From positions 186,001 through 250,000 of the forward strand of contig NZ_JAMBPQ010000004.1 of the NCBI RefSeq assembly GCF_024206495.1: a stretch of 64,000 bases of DNA, written 5' to 3'. This DNA is from Paraburkholderia sp. CNPSo 3272. GTDB lineage: Bacteria; Pseudomonadota; Gammaproteobacteria; Burkholderiales; Burkholderiaceae. The position numbers and the translations under genes are program-made. Within the stretch, counting starts at the first letter, position 1. Every line of letters begins with the position of its first letter. This document shows, piece after piece, positions 52,914 to 61,552 of the stretch. The notes under the pieces are model-generated. The model searched no databases, was not told the DNA's origin, and was given only the letters and a program-made list of their open reading frames with translations.

Positions 52914-54152
52914 ATGGCAGAGACACTGGCGGGCAGCGAGGCACTGGGCGCCGCTCCCGTAACGGAGGCCGCGCATGTGATCGTGACGGACAGGGAGGCG
53001 ATCGCGGTGGCAACGGAACTGGCCGCGCGTCTGGCCGTTGGCGCGGCGCAGCGCGACAGCGAGCGGCGCCTGCCGCGCGAGGAGATCGAGTGGTTTTCGC
53101 GCTCGGGGCTGTGGGGCATTACGGTGCCCAAAGCGTATGGCGGCGCTGGCGTTTCTAACGTCACGCTCACGGAGGTCGTCAAGATCATCGCGGCCGCGGA
53201 CCCCTCGCTCGGGCAACTGCCGCAGAATCACTTCGGCCTAGTCGACGTGATCGCGTTGACCGGCACCGAGGAGCAAAAGCGCGAGCTGTTCGGCGAAGTC
53301 CTCGCCGGCAAGCGCTTTGGCAACGGCTTTTCGGAAAAGGGCACGAAACACGTGCTCGACTTGAAGACGCGCGTGCGCCGCGACGGCGATCACTACGTCG
53401 TGGACGGCACCAAGTTCTATTCGACGGGCGCCCTGTTCGCGCATTACGTTCCCGTTCTCGGGCTCGACGATGACCGCCGGGGCTGGCTCGCCTATATTCC
53501 GCGCGGCACGCAAGGGCTCAGCGTGGTCGACGACTGGTCCGGTTTCGGCCAGCGCACCACCGCGAGCGGAACCGTGACGCTCGAGAATGTGCGCGTGCCG
53601 GCAAGGCTCGTGTTGCCTGCGCATCGCGTGTCGGAGCAGCCCACGCTCAACGGTCCGCTCTCGCAGATCATCCAGGCAGCCATCGACGCAGGCATCGCCC
53701 GCGCGGCGATCGAGGACACGCTCGCGTTCGTGCGCTCGCGCTCGCGGCCGTGGGTCGATAGCGGCGTCGAGCGCGCAAGCGACGACCCCCTGACAATCCG
53801 CGAAGTCGGCCATCTGCATATCCAGTTGCATGCCGCCGAGGCCTTGCTCGAGCGCGCGGCGCGTGTGCTCGATGAACTCGCCGCAAAGGGCGAGACGACG
53901 GAGGACGACGTGGCGCGCGCTTCGGTCGCGGTGGGGGAGGCGAAGGTGCTCACGACACAAGTCGCGCTGCTGGCCGGAGAGAAGCTGTTCGAGCTGGCCG
54001 GCACACAGTCGACGCTCGGCGTGCACAACCTCGACCGCCACTGGCGCAACGCCCGAACGCACACGCTGCACGATCCGGTGCGCTGGAAGTATCACCTCGT
54101 TGGCAATTACTACCTCAACGGCGTCAAGCCGTCACGTCACGCCTGGAACTAA
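52914..54152 (+). CDS. SfnC-like acyl-CoA-dehydrogenase-family flavoprotein
   Basis: Flavoprotein of 412 residues of the acyl-CoA-dehydrogenase superfamily, subgroup SfnC/DszC, whose members act in sulfur acquisition (DszC is a flavin-dependent S-oxygenase). Segments: N-terminal helical domain (LWGITVPKAYGGAGVSNV), beta domain (NGFSEKGTKHVLDLKTRVRR, VVDGTKFYSTGALFAHYV) and C-terminal helices (LGVHNLDRHWRNARTHTLHDP). The catalytic Glu of true acyl-CoA dehydrogenases is not evident, supporting an oxygenase-type role. It has no Met after the start and no Cys in 412 residues. It sits between permease and binding protein, so it probably acts on the imported compound. Confidence 0.9.
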   Translation: MAETLAGSEALGAAPVTEAAHVIVTDREAIAVATELAARLAVGAAQRDSERRLPREEIEWFSRSGLWGITVPKAYGGAGVSNVTLTEVVKIIAAADPSLGQLPQNHFGLVDVIALTGTEEQKRELFGEVLAGKRFGNGFSEKGTKHVLDLKTRVRRDGDHYVVDGTKFYSTGALFAHYVPVLGLDDDRRGWLAYIPRGTQGLSVVDDWSGFGQRTTASGTVTLENVRVPARLVLPAHRVSEQPTLNGPLSQIIQAAIDAGIARAAIEDTLAFVRSRSRPWVDSGVERASDDPLTIREVGHLHIQLHAAEALLERAARVLDELAAKGETTEDDVARASVAVGEAKVLTTQVALLAGEKLFELAGTQSTLGVHNLDRHWRNARTHTLHDPVRWKYHLVGNYYLNGVKPSRHAWN

Positions 54153-54177
54153 CCCCATCGCACAAACCGGGAACGTC

Positions 54178-55236
54178 ATGAAGACATCGATTCAACGGCT
54201 CATTCGCAACGGCGCACTGGCGCTCTGCACGGCGGCCCTGTTCGGCACGCTCACGGCGCAGGCCGCCGCGCTGGGGGGAGCCCCGGCGCCGTTCGACAAA
54301 GGCGGAGTGAAGATCGCGCTGGTCAATTATCTTTCGGAGGGCGACTTCTTTCAGGCCTACGAGGCGGGCGCGCAGAAGCAGGCGAAGGCGCTAGGCATCG
54401 ACCTGCGCATTTACGAAGGGCGCCAGGACGCGGCCGAGCAGCGCGACCAGATCCAGCAGGCCATCAATCTGGGCGTGTCCGCGATCATCGTCAATCACGG
54501 CTTGCCCGAGTCGCTCAAGGATGTCGTGCAGCAGGCGCTCGACAAGGGCATCAAGGTCGTCGCGTTCGACGTCAATCTGGCTAATCCCAAGGTCCCGCAG
54601 ATCGAGCAGAGCGACCGCGACCTCGCTTCGCTGCTGCTAGCCCAGGCCGTCAAGGACAATGGCAGCGCGTTTTCCGCGGGCTACGTGTACGTAGCGGGCT
54701 TTGCGCCGCTCGACCGGCGCGACGCCGTCTGGCAGGCGTTCAAGCACGAGCACCCCGGCATCCAGGAAAAGGCGCGCTGGGGCACCGTGGACAATCCGAT
54801 CGCGCAGTCGGTTGCCAATCAGGCGGCTGCCGCCTACCGCGCGCATCCGGATATTCGCGTGGTCATCGCACCCTATGACGAATTCGCGCGCGGCGCCAAT
54901 CTCGCGGCGAATGAATCGAATGTGGCGAGCAAGGTGCGGATCTACAGCGCGGACATCTCGACTGCAGACATCGAGGCGATTCGCGCGCCGAACAGCGCGT
55001 GGGTCGCCACCGCGGCGACCAACCCCGCCGTGGTGGGCGCCGTGTCGGTGCGCGCCGCGGCGCTCGACCTGGCCGGGCAATCGCTCGAGCATCACATCCT
55101 CGTGAAGCCCACGCTCGTCACGCGCGACGACCTGGTGAAGAACGATATCCACACCATCGCGGAACTGGGGGCGAAATTCCCGGCGTTCCGGGCCAGCGAC
55201 GCGGCGACGGCAGCCTGGATTCCCGTCGAACAGTGA
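54178..55236 (+). CDS. Sugar-type (RbsB-like) periplasmic binding protein
   Basis: Binding protein of 352 residues. Signal peptide with LALCTAALFGTLTAQAAA (cleavage near residue 30), then the two-lobed periplasmic-binding-protein fold: GGVKIALVNYLSEGDFFQAYEAGAQ, IQQAINLGVSAIIVNHG and IKVVAFDVNL. Apart from the start Met and one Cys in the signal peptide there is no sulfur residue, so the mature protein is sulfur-free. This composition and the neighbours suggest an organosulfur ligand, possibly one with a sugar-like or polyol part. Confidence 0.92.
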   Translation: MKTSIQRLIRNGALALCTAALFGTLTAQAAALGGAPAPFDKGGVKIALVNYLSEGDFFQAYEAGAQKQAKALGIDLRIYEGRQDAAEQRDQIQQAINLGVSAIIVNHGLPESLKDVVQQALDKGIKVVAFDVNLANPKVPQIEQSDRDLASLLLAQAVKDNGSAFSAGYVYVAGFAPLDRRDAVWQAFKHEHPGIQEKARWGTVDNPIAQSVANQAAAAYRAHPDIRVVIAPYDEFARGANLAANESNVASKVRIYSADISTADIEAIRAPNSAWVATAATNPAVVGAVSVRAAALDLAGQSLEHHILVKPTLVTRDDLVKNDIHTIAELGAKFPAFRASDAATAAWIPVEQ

Positions 55237-55324
55237 CCTTGATGGGGGCGCTCGACGATAGTCATTGCGCTTCTTTCGATCTGACTCATCGGAGCGCGTA
55301 TTACGCTTTCAACCGGAAATCAAT

Positions 55325-56272
55325 ATGAGCACAGCCGTCGTCCCAGAGGAAGCCCAAATCGTTGTCCGGCCGCTCTCAGCCCATATTGGCGCGGAAATCA
55401 GCGGCGTCGATCTCTCGCGGCCCCTGACACAAGTGCAGATAAAGGCTATTCGCGGTGCGTTGCTTGAATGGCGCGTGATCTTTTTCCGCGAACAGTTCCT
55501 CAGTCATGAACAGCACGTGGCCTTTTCGGCACAGTTCGGCGAGTTGACCGTCGGGCATCCCGTCTTCGGCCACGTCGAAGGACATCCGCAGATCTATTCG
55601 ATTTCCAGGTTTCGCAAGGCGACGCGCTTCGAGGGAGAGCCACTTCTGCGACCATGGACAGGCTGGCATACCGATGTAACCGCAGCGGTCAATCCGCCTT
55701 TTGCGTCGATCCTGCGCGGCGTGACGATCCCGCCATTCGGGGGCGACACGCAGTGGACCAATCTCGTTGTTGCCTATGAGAAGCTCTCCGCGCCGCTGCG
55801 CGCTTTCGTCGACGGACTGCGCGGCGTGCATCGCTTCGCTGCGCCGCAGGGTGCGCGAGGCACAGACGCGTTCGACAAGGCCGTCAAGGAGCAGACGCTT
55901 GTGAGCGAGCATCCACTGGTGCGCGTGCACCCGGAGACGGGGGAGCGCGCGCTTTACGTGAGTCCCGGCTTCCTGAAGGAGGTCGTCGGGCTTGCGCCGC
56001 GCGAGAGCCAGGTCCTGCTCGAACTGCTTTGGGAGCACGTCACGCGCTCCGATTTCACCGTGCGGTTCAAATGGGAGCCCGGCAGCGTGGCATTCTGGGA
56101 CAATCGCTCGACAGCTCATCTTGCGCCAACGGATATATTTGATCTCGACGTTGACCGACAGCTTTACCGCAGCACGCTCGTCGGCGACGTTCCCGTCGGG
56201 GTTGATGGGAGGCCGTCCGTTGCGTTGCAGGGCTCGCCCGTGGGAGCAGCGGCGGCTGTGGCGTTGAACTGA
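55325..56272 (+). CDS. TauD/TfdA/AtsK-family 2-oxoglutarate-dependent dioxygenase
   Basis: Fe(II)/2-oxoglutarate dioxygenase of 315 residues that releases sulfite or sulfate from organosulfonates or sulfate esters by hydroxylating the neighbouring carbon. Iron ligands: HTD in GWHTDVTAAVNPP and the distal His in WDNRSTAHLAP; the Arg that binds 2-oxoglutarate is in the following DRQLYRSTLVGD. The N-terminus HIGAEISGVDLSRPL matches TauD/AtsK. AtsK-like alkyl-sulfatase activity is possible. It contains one Met (the start) and no Cys. Last gene of the transporter operon, 88 bases after the binding protein. Confidence 0.93.
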   Translation: MSTAVVPEEAQIVVRPLSAHIGAEISGVDLSRPLTQVQIKAIRGALLEWRVIFFREQFLSHEQHVAFSAQFGELTVGHPVFGHVEGHPQIYSISRFRKATRFEGEPLLRPWTGWHTDVTAAVNPPFASILRGVTIPPFGGDTQWTNLVVAYEKLSAPLRAFVDGLRGVHRFAAPQGARGTDAFDKAVKEQTLVSEHPLVRVHPETGERALYVSPGFLKEVVGLAPRESQVLLELLWEHVTRSDFTVRFKWEPGSVAFWDNRSTAHLAPTDIFDLDVDRQLYRSTLVGDVPVGVDGRPSVALQGSPVGAAAAVALN

Positions 56273-56534
56273 TCTAGCATGCGAAATCGGGCGCAGTCTG
56301 GTTCAAACGTGCCTTCGGATGTCTTTTGATGATGGACGACTCCACTTCAACCGATAAATACCGCTACAGGTTCGCCCGGGCGGCATGCTGCTCGCCGATG
56401 TGCCGCGCCACGTCATCTCCGATTTTCAGGTGCGGGATGACGCGTTGAGGGAGGATCGGTACTGGGCGGTTGGCGACAGGAGGGCGCGGAAAGCTTGTAT
56501 CGTATGGCACCCTCCCAACACGACGACATCGCAA

Positions 56535-57431
56535 ATGATCGAGATCCGCCAGCGCCGGGCACTGCCTGGATATCCGCTATTGCTCGTTCTTGCCATCGCA
56601 GCAGTATCCGCTGCGGCGATGACCGCGGGCTGCGCCGCGTCCTCACAAGCGGTTACTCGCGACTTGCCAGTTTCCGAGCTGGCGGCGACTTCGCTTACTG
56701 CGGCCATCGACGGCTCCCAGCGCAGCGAAAAGGCGAGGGCGCGAGACGTCTATCGGCATCCACAGGAAACACTGCGATTCTTCGACGTCGGCTCAATGCA
56801 GACAGTCCTGGAGATCGCGCCGGGCGGCGGTTGGTACACGGACATACTCGCCCCGTATCTGCGCGGCCATGGGCGACTATACGAAGCGCAATACGTCAGT
56901 ACGTCGGCCGAACTGGCGGATGAGGACCGTCCAACGGATGCGGCATTTCGGCGCAAACTGGCGGGAGAGCCGGCTATTTACGGCGACATCGTTGTCGGTA
57001 CGTTGCGCGCCGGGGAATTCTCGGGTTTCGATGCGGATGGTCAGTTTGATCGTGTTCTCACGTTTCGCAACATCCACAACTGGATGAAGGACGGTCAGTT
57101 CGACGCGAATCTCCGGGCTTTTTATCGCGCACTCAAGCTTGGCGGGATACTGGGTGTCGAGGAACATCGCGCGCGGCCGGGAACAGCCCTGCAGCAAATG
57201 ATCGACACCGGGTACGTAACGGAGGACTACGTGATCGAACATGCGAAAGCGGCTGGCTTCACACTGGCGGGACGTAGCGAAATCAACGCGAACGCCCGAG
57301 ATACCAAGGACTATCCGCACGGTGTCTGGTCGCTTCCGCCGACATATGCGGGCGGCGACGTCGATCGGGCACGCTACGCTGCGATCGGCGAATCGGATCG
57401 TATGACGCTCAAGTTCGTCAAAGCGCAATAG
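56535..57431 (+). CDS. Class I SAM methyltransferase-like protein with export signal
   Basis: Protein of 298 residues. A hydrophobic N-terminal segment (LLLVLAIAAVSAAAMTAGC) ends in a lipobox-like TAGC, so it may be exported and lipid-anchored. The rest resembles COG4798-type predicted methyltransferases: ETLRFFDVGSMQTVLEIAPGGGWYTDILAPYL contains the glycine-rich SAM motif, later FDRVLTFRNIHNWM and GILGVEEHRARPG. Since SAM is not expected in the periplasm, either the signal keeps it in the inner membrane facing the cytoplasm or the protein has another role. Met content is normal, unlike the sulfur operon before it. ATG at 56535 chosen from the signal peptide. Confidence 0.75.
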   Translation: MIEIRQRRALPGYPLLLVLAIAAVSAAAMTAGCAASSQAVTRDLPVSELAATSLTAAIDGSQRSEKARARDVYRHPQETLRFFDVGSMQTVLEIAPGGGWYTDILAPYLRGHGRLYEAQYVSTSAELADEDRPTDAAFRRKLAGEPAIYGDIVVGTLRAGEFSGFDADGQFDRVLTFRNIHNWMKDGQFDANLRAFYRALKLGGILGVEEHRARPGTALQQMIDTGYVTEDYVIEHAKAAGFTLAGRSEINANARDTKDYPHGVWSLPPTYAGGDVDRARYAAIGESDRMTLKFVKAQ

Positions 57432-57460
57432 CCCAGCGTACACAATGGAGAAGGAGTGAA

Positions 57461-57483
57461 AAATCCCGGTGAATCAGGGATTT
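57461..57483 (+). terminator. Weak terminator after the methyltransferase-like gene
   Basis: AAATCCC and GGGATTT form a 7-bp stem with a 9-base loop, 30 bases after the stop. The next ~240 bases up to the zinc-ribbon gene show no supported gene. Confidence 0.5.
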
Positions 57484-57720
57484 AGTCAGCTCTCGCCGTA
57501 GCGCATCCGTTGATGTCGCGATAGTGACGCGGGCAATGTGCATCGAGCCGCAGCCACGCGAGGCGCCCATCGGTCTCGTGGACCAACTTCCGGTCCCGGA
57601 CAGCGACGTAGCAAGCCAATGTTCGGCGCCGACGGACGCGGGGACGTCCCACGCGGGAAGGGGCGAAACGTTGGCCGAAGTCAGGCGAAGTTACGCGCGA
57701 GAGAACGCGGCCGCAGAGCC

Positions 57721-57942
57721 CTAGCGACAGCAAAGGCAACCGCTCCTGTGACGCATGCCGTAGGTGCCCTCTGCATCGTCGCCGTTGCCGGCGCTGCCGC
57801 CCACGGACGCTGCTTTCGTATTCAGCAGTCGTGGGCAGCGTTCACCGCAGTGAGGGCAGGCCAGTTCGTCGTCGCGCTCCGCGATGGAGCGTCGAGCTTC
57901 TAAGAGGCCACAACGAGGGCAATCGTAGTCGTAAAAGGGCAT
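57721..57942 (-). CDS. FmdB-type zinc-ribbon protein
   Basis: Small protein of 73 residues. MPFYDYDCPRCGLLEARRSI and ACPHCGERCPRLL give the two CxxC knuckles of an FmdB-family zinc ribbon; an extra cluster of Cys (GCLCCR) closes the protein. Possible regulatory or metal-binding role; function not established. ATG at 57942 is chosen because it gives the family start MPFYDY. Confidence 0.8.
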   Translation of the reverse strand: MPFYDYDCPRCGLLEARRSIAERDDELACPHCGERCPRLLNTKAASVGGSAGNGDDAEGTYGMRHRSGCLCCR

Positions 57943-58128
57943 GGGCGTCGGAAGAGAGCGTGCGTGAAATGTCGCCACGAAAGCGCAGCAACGGTGCAGC
58001 AAAGTCTATTCCCATCCTTCTTCGAGATAGTGCATGGACGACTGCGACCGTCGGTGTGGACAAGGTACCCGGCCCTTGCGCCAGCTATCGACTCGACTGA
58101 GATGCTTCACGGGCGCGCCCGTCGACGG

Positions 58129-58680
58129 TTAACTGGTGGACCCGGTCGAGTCGACGAGTTCGGCGATGTCGCTGACTTCGATCGTCTTTCCGTGCCGTGT
58201 GCTCAATCCTCGCCCCCAGATCTGCACATGGACGCCTGGGCGCAAATAATCAGCGAGGGCGTCCGCTGCGTGGGGCGGCATGCGCAGCGACGTCCCGTCG
58301 GTGAGAAGTGCGCCGCGCAATTCGCCCTTTGGGCCATAGAGAGGCTGCTGTACTTCGCCACTCGCTTCCATCGGCTTGTCCCGCCTATGTGCTGCCGCGG
58401 CTGGCGCGTGCCCCGGACCTTCATCAAGGATCTGCCTCCCGTTGGCCGCGGTAACGAGAACTGCCGCAATGATATTGGCGCCTCGTGGTTTGATGCCGCG
58501 CACGCGGATCCGATCGCCTTCCTTCACGGTACGTGTTAGCGCGCGGCCGAGATGCGGGGGCAGGTGTACCTGGAGGTGGCCGTCGAGAATCATGCCGTCA
58601 ACGTCGCCGTGAGGGTTGACGAGAAAGCGCGACACGCGTCCGCGCGTTTCGGGCAGGCAGGCGGGATCGATCCAGTGCAT
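58129..58680 (-). CDS. Uncharacterised protein with two tandem OB-like domains
   Basis: Protein of 183 residues without a recognised family name. Its two halves are similar to each other: the first has GDVDGMILDGHLQVHLPPHLGRAL then KEGDRIRVRGIKPRG, the second has GELRGALLTDGTSLRMPPHAADAL then RPGVHVQIWGRGLSTRHG, so it arose by internal duplication. The strand pattern is OB-fold-like, suggesting a nucleic-acid or small-ligand role. ATG 58680 follows AGGAG at good spacing. Divergent from two small ORFs. Confidence 0.75.
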   Translation of the reverse strand: MHWIDPACLPETRGRVSRFLVNPHGDVDGMILDGHLQVHLPPHLGRALTRTVKEGDRIRVRGIKPRGANIIAAVLVTAANGRQILDEGPGHAPAAAAHRRDKPMEASGEVQQPLYGPKGELRGALLTDGTSLRMPPHAADALADYLRPGVHVQIWGRGLSTRHGKTIEVSDIAELVDSTGSTS

Positions 58681-58835
58681 CGAAGTCTCCTGATGGGGTT
58701 CCGGTGCGTGTGCTACCAGCAAAGCTCGCGCCCGGCTTGCGCGTTTTCCATCGGTGTGAATTCGCAACGCAACCGAGCGCGGCACGCGCGATGCGCATTG
58801 GGCGGACGTCTGAATACTGAACGCAAGGAGGAAAG

Positions 58836-58925
58836 ATGAATGAACGAACGGGGAAGACGCCGCTGATTCGGTCCAGTGCGCCGACGCCCGGCAAAGCCGG
58901 GCGGAAGGACGATCTTTCCGCATGA
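58836..58925 (+). CDS. 29-residue small ORF
   Basis: ATG at 58836 directly follows AGGAGGAAAG, a near-perfect ribosome-binding site, and the TGA at 58923-58925 overlaps an ATG at 58922 of the following frame. The peptide is basic (MNERTGKTPLIRSS ... RKDDLSA). No family recognised; the ribosome-binding site and overlap are the only support. Confidence 0.4.
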   Translation: MNERTGKTPLIRSSAPTPGKAGRKDDLSA

Positions 58926-58990
58926 CACTGACCTTCCGCGATTCGCGGTTGGACGGTCAGCAAGTGACCCAGATACCCATAGGAGCAGCC

Positions 58991-59185
58991 ATGATAGTTC
59001 CAGATGAACCCGCACAAAGCCCGGAAGGCGGCAATGAGAGCGCCCCGAATACCGGGGAGGACTCCAAAACATTTCAGACCGACATTTCCGAAACCGACGA
59101 CGAGGGCACGACAGTGCGCGAGGCCGAGGTTCGGGAGGATGATCTCAACGAAACGAACAAGCCAAAGCCGGACTCGGAGCCCTGA
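58991..59185 (+). CDS. Small acidic hydrophilic protein, unknown function
   Basis: Protein of 64 residues rich in Glu, Asp, Asn and Pro (MIVPDEPAQSPEGGNES to NKPKPDSEP), probably disordered. AGGAG five bases before ATG 58991 favours this start. An in-frame ATG at 58922, coupled to the preceding 29-codon ORF, would add 23 residues and cannot be excluded. Confidence 0.55.
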   Translation: MIVPDEPAQSPEGGNESAPNTGEDSKTFQTDISETDDEGTTVREAEVREDDLNETNKPKPDSEP

Positions 59186-59558
59186 AGGGGAACGCACTTG
59201 CAGGGCGTCAGGGCGCACCCAAGCGCCGAACCTGCCACATGGGAGCGGACAATCCTTGTTCGCTCGACGCCAGCGTTCTTCTTGACGAAGTCAGCGCCAT
59301 GGTCGCCCTCTACAACTGAGGCGGCGCTCAAACGCGGGTTCGCGCGGAAGACGCGACTGGCCCGCGCGGCGCCTTCGTCGTGGCTCGGACGGCGCAGGGC
59401 GTCGCGATCGGTTGCGGCGCCGTGCGCCGCTTTTCGTGGGAACACCGATTGCGCCGCAGCAGTGCGACTGGAATCGCCGCACCGCTTCACCGTTGAGAGG
59501 TCAGGCGCCATTGTGCCCGCGATCCGCCACTCGAACATCGCGCAACAAGGGAAAGGTT
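59186..59558. other. Intergenic region before the RecQ-family gene
   Basis: About 370 bases. Open frames on both strands exist but are typical GC-rich shadows without ribosome-binding sites or family likeness. I see no terminator or clear promoter. Confidence 0.5.
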
Positions 59559-61316
59559 GTGACAGACAACGATCGCGCACTCCGGGCGCTGCTCAAGTCC
59601 ATGCGAGACGTTTTCGGCATTTCACGGTTGCGGGGCGGCCAGGAGACAATCATCCGCAGCGTGCTCGCGCGCCGCGACACCGTGGCGATGATGCCGTCGG
59701 GCGCTGGCAAGTCGTTGTGCTATCAACTTCCCGCGTTGCATCTATCGCGCGGGACGCTGATCGTATCGCCGCTCATCGCGTTGATGAAGGACCAGGCAGA
59801 CCGGCTGCGCGGGGCTGGCATCGAGAGCCTCGTCTTCAATAGCGCGTTACGGAAAGCCGAAGAGCGGGCGGCGCTCGAGGCGCTGAGTCGAGGCGGAAAG
59901 CACATCGTTTTCGTGACACCGGAGCGGCTGATCCAGGCAGGCTTTCTCGACCGGCTCTCCGGCGTCGCCCATGATGCGTTCGATCTGCTCGTGGTCGACG
60001 AAGCGCACTGCGTCTCCAAGTGGGGACACGACTTTCGGCCTGCGTTTCTCGAGATCGCTCATTTTGCACGAAGCATCGGCGCGCCGCCCGTTCTCGCGCT
60101 GACCGCAACAGCGACGCCGGAAGTCGTCGACGATGTCGTCCACTCGCTGCGCCTGCGCGATCCGCAGATTGTCCGCACGGGGACCTATCGCTCGAATCTG
60201 GCTTACCGAGTCGTTCATACCGGCGCGGGATATGGGCACCGCGAAGCGTCGCGAGGGCTCATGCTGAAGCAGTCGCGCTTGCTGGAACTGATCGAGCAGC
60301 AGAAAGGCACAGGCATCGTCTACGCGGCAACAGTTAAGGATACCGAACGCGTCTACGCGTGGCTCCTTGCAAGCGGGGAGCAGGTCGCGCGTTATCACGG
60401 CCGGCTCACGGCGCATACGAGGCGTGAAGAGCAGGATCGCTTCATGAGGGGCGATGCGCGCCTGATGGTCGCGACCAACGCGTTCGGGATGGGAATCGAC
60501 AAGCCCGACGTGCGCTTTATCGTCCACTATCAGGTACCGGGGAGCATCGATGCGTACTACCAGGAAACGGGCCGTGCCGGCCGCGACGGGGAAAGCGCCG
60601 ACTGCGTGCTGCTGTTCGACCTGAATGACCGGCGCATTCAGCAGTTCTTTCTCGCCGGGCGTTATCCCGACGCTTCGCTGGCGTTGCGTGTGTTCGACAC
60701 GATAGTCAAGAAGACGGAGTCGACGACCGGCAACGGTCAACGGGCGCTGACGTTTGACGCGATAGCACAAGCCCTCGAAGACCTGCCACAAACCAGGCTG
60801 CGCGTGGCGCTGGCCATGCTGCGCGATGCCGGAATCCTGCGAATGGATTCGGCAAGGCGATATCGCCCGACCGATCCCGACCGCGCCGCAGCCTTGCGCG
60901 ATTCAGTGCCGCTTGCCGCGGAGTCGTTCCGGGCAATGCGCACCCGCGACGCGGATGCATTGGACCGGATGATCGCTTATGCACAGAGCGCGCGTTGCCG
61001 ATGGCGACTGATCCTGGAGTATTACGAAGAAAACGCTACCTTCGAGCGGTGTGGCGTTTGCGATAACTGTCTTCGCCCGCCGCGCGTCGAGCCTTTGCCC
61101 GAGCAGCGGACTGCCACCGTTGCAAAAAGCCCGCAGGCCGCCCGTGCGGAGCGGCCTGCCTGTTCGCGCGGCGACACGGTCCGCGTGGCGCGCTATGGCG
61201 CGGGTATCGTGCTGATCGCAACGATGGAGCAGGTTGCCATACAGTTTCCGGACGGGACGGTGCGAACCTTCGTCGCGGACCGCGTGCGCCTTGTGGCGAA
61301 AGCAACGTCCGCGTAG
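59559..61316 (+). CDS. RecQ-family ATP-dependent DNA helicase without HRDC domain
   Basis: 3'-5' superfamily 2 helicase of 585 residues. Motif I is [15 protein letters not shown] (GAGKS where canonical RecQ has GGGKS), DEAH box [16 protein letters not shown] with the RecQ aromatic-rich loop, motif [14 protein letters not shown]. The zinc-binding Cys cluster (CRWRL and CGVCDNC) follows at about residue 480-510. In place of the usual HRDC domain the end is a short beta-rich segment ([25 protein letters not shown]). GTG start at 59559, preceded by AGGGAAAGG. Probably an accessory helicase next to a housekeeping RecQ encoded elsewhere. Confidence 0.92.
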   Translation: MTDNDRALRALLKSMRDVFGISRLRGGQETIIRSVLARRDTVAMMPSGAGKSLCYQLPALHLSRGTLIVSPLIALMKDQADRLRGAGIESLVFNSALRKAEERAALEALSRGGKHIVFVTPERLIQAGFLDRLSGVAHDAFDLLVVDEAHCVSKWGHDFRPAFLEIAHFARSIGAPPVLALTATATPEVVDDVVHSLRLRDPQIVRTGTYRSNLAYRVVHTGAGYGHREASRGLMLKQSRLLELIEQQKGTGIVYAATVKDTERVYAWLLASGEQVARYHGRLTAHTRREEQDRFMRGDARLMVATNAFGMGIDKPDVRFIVHYQVPGSIDAYYQETGRAGRDGESADCVLLFDLNDRRIQQFFLAGRYPDASLALRVFDTIVKKTESTTGNGQRALTFDAIAQALEDLPQTRLRVALAMLRDAGILRMDSARRYRPTDPDRAAALRDSVPLAAESFRAMRTRDADALDRMIAYAQSARCRWRLILEYYEENATFERCGVCDNCLRPPRVEPLPEQRTATVAKSPQAARAERPACSRGDTVRVARYGAGIVLIATMEQVAIQFPDGTVRTFVADRVRLVAKATSA

Positions 61317-61552
61317 GCAAACGGCGTGCAGGGCGCCTCCGCGCACAGCAATTCCGATGTCGCCCCGCTTAAAAGGACCGTAAAACAAGCTTTCCGGGCT
61401 GCTCGAGGCTGTAATCCGCATCATTCTCAAATGCGCGCGCCCGACAGGTCGCTGAACCGGCTGCCGCTGTTCGCATGGTCCACGTTCGTAAGAGATCGAG
61501 CCGGTGCACGCGCGATGGCGTTACGCCAAAAGCCGCACGCTCGCGTGCTGTC

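Noticed and set aside
53038..53241. Small overlapping plus-strand frames inside the SfnC-like gene
   Set aside because: Arg/Ser-rich alternate-frame shadows with no start signals.
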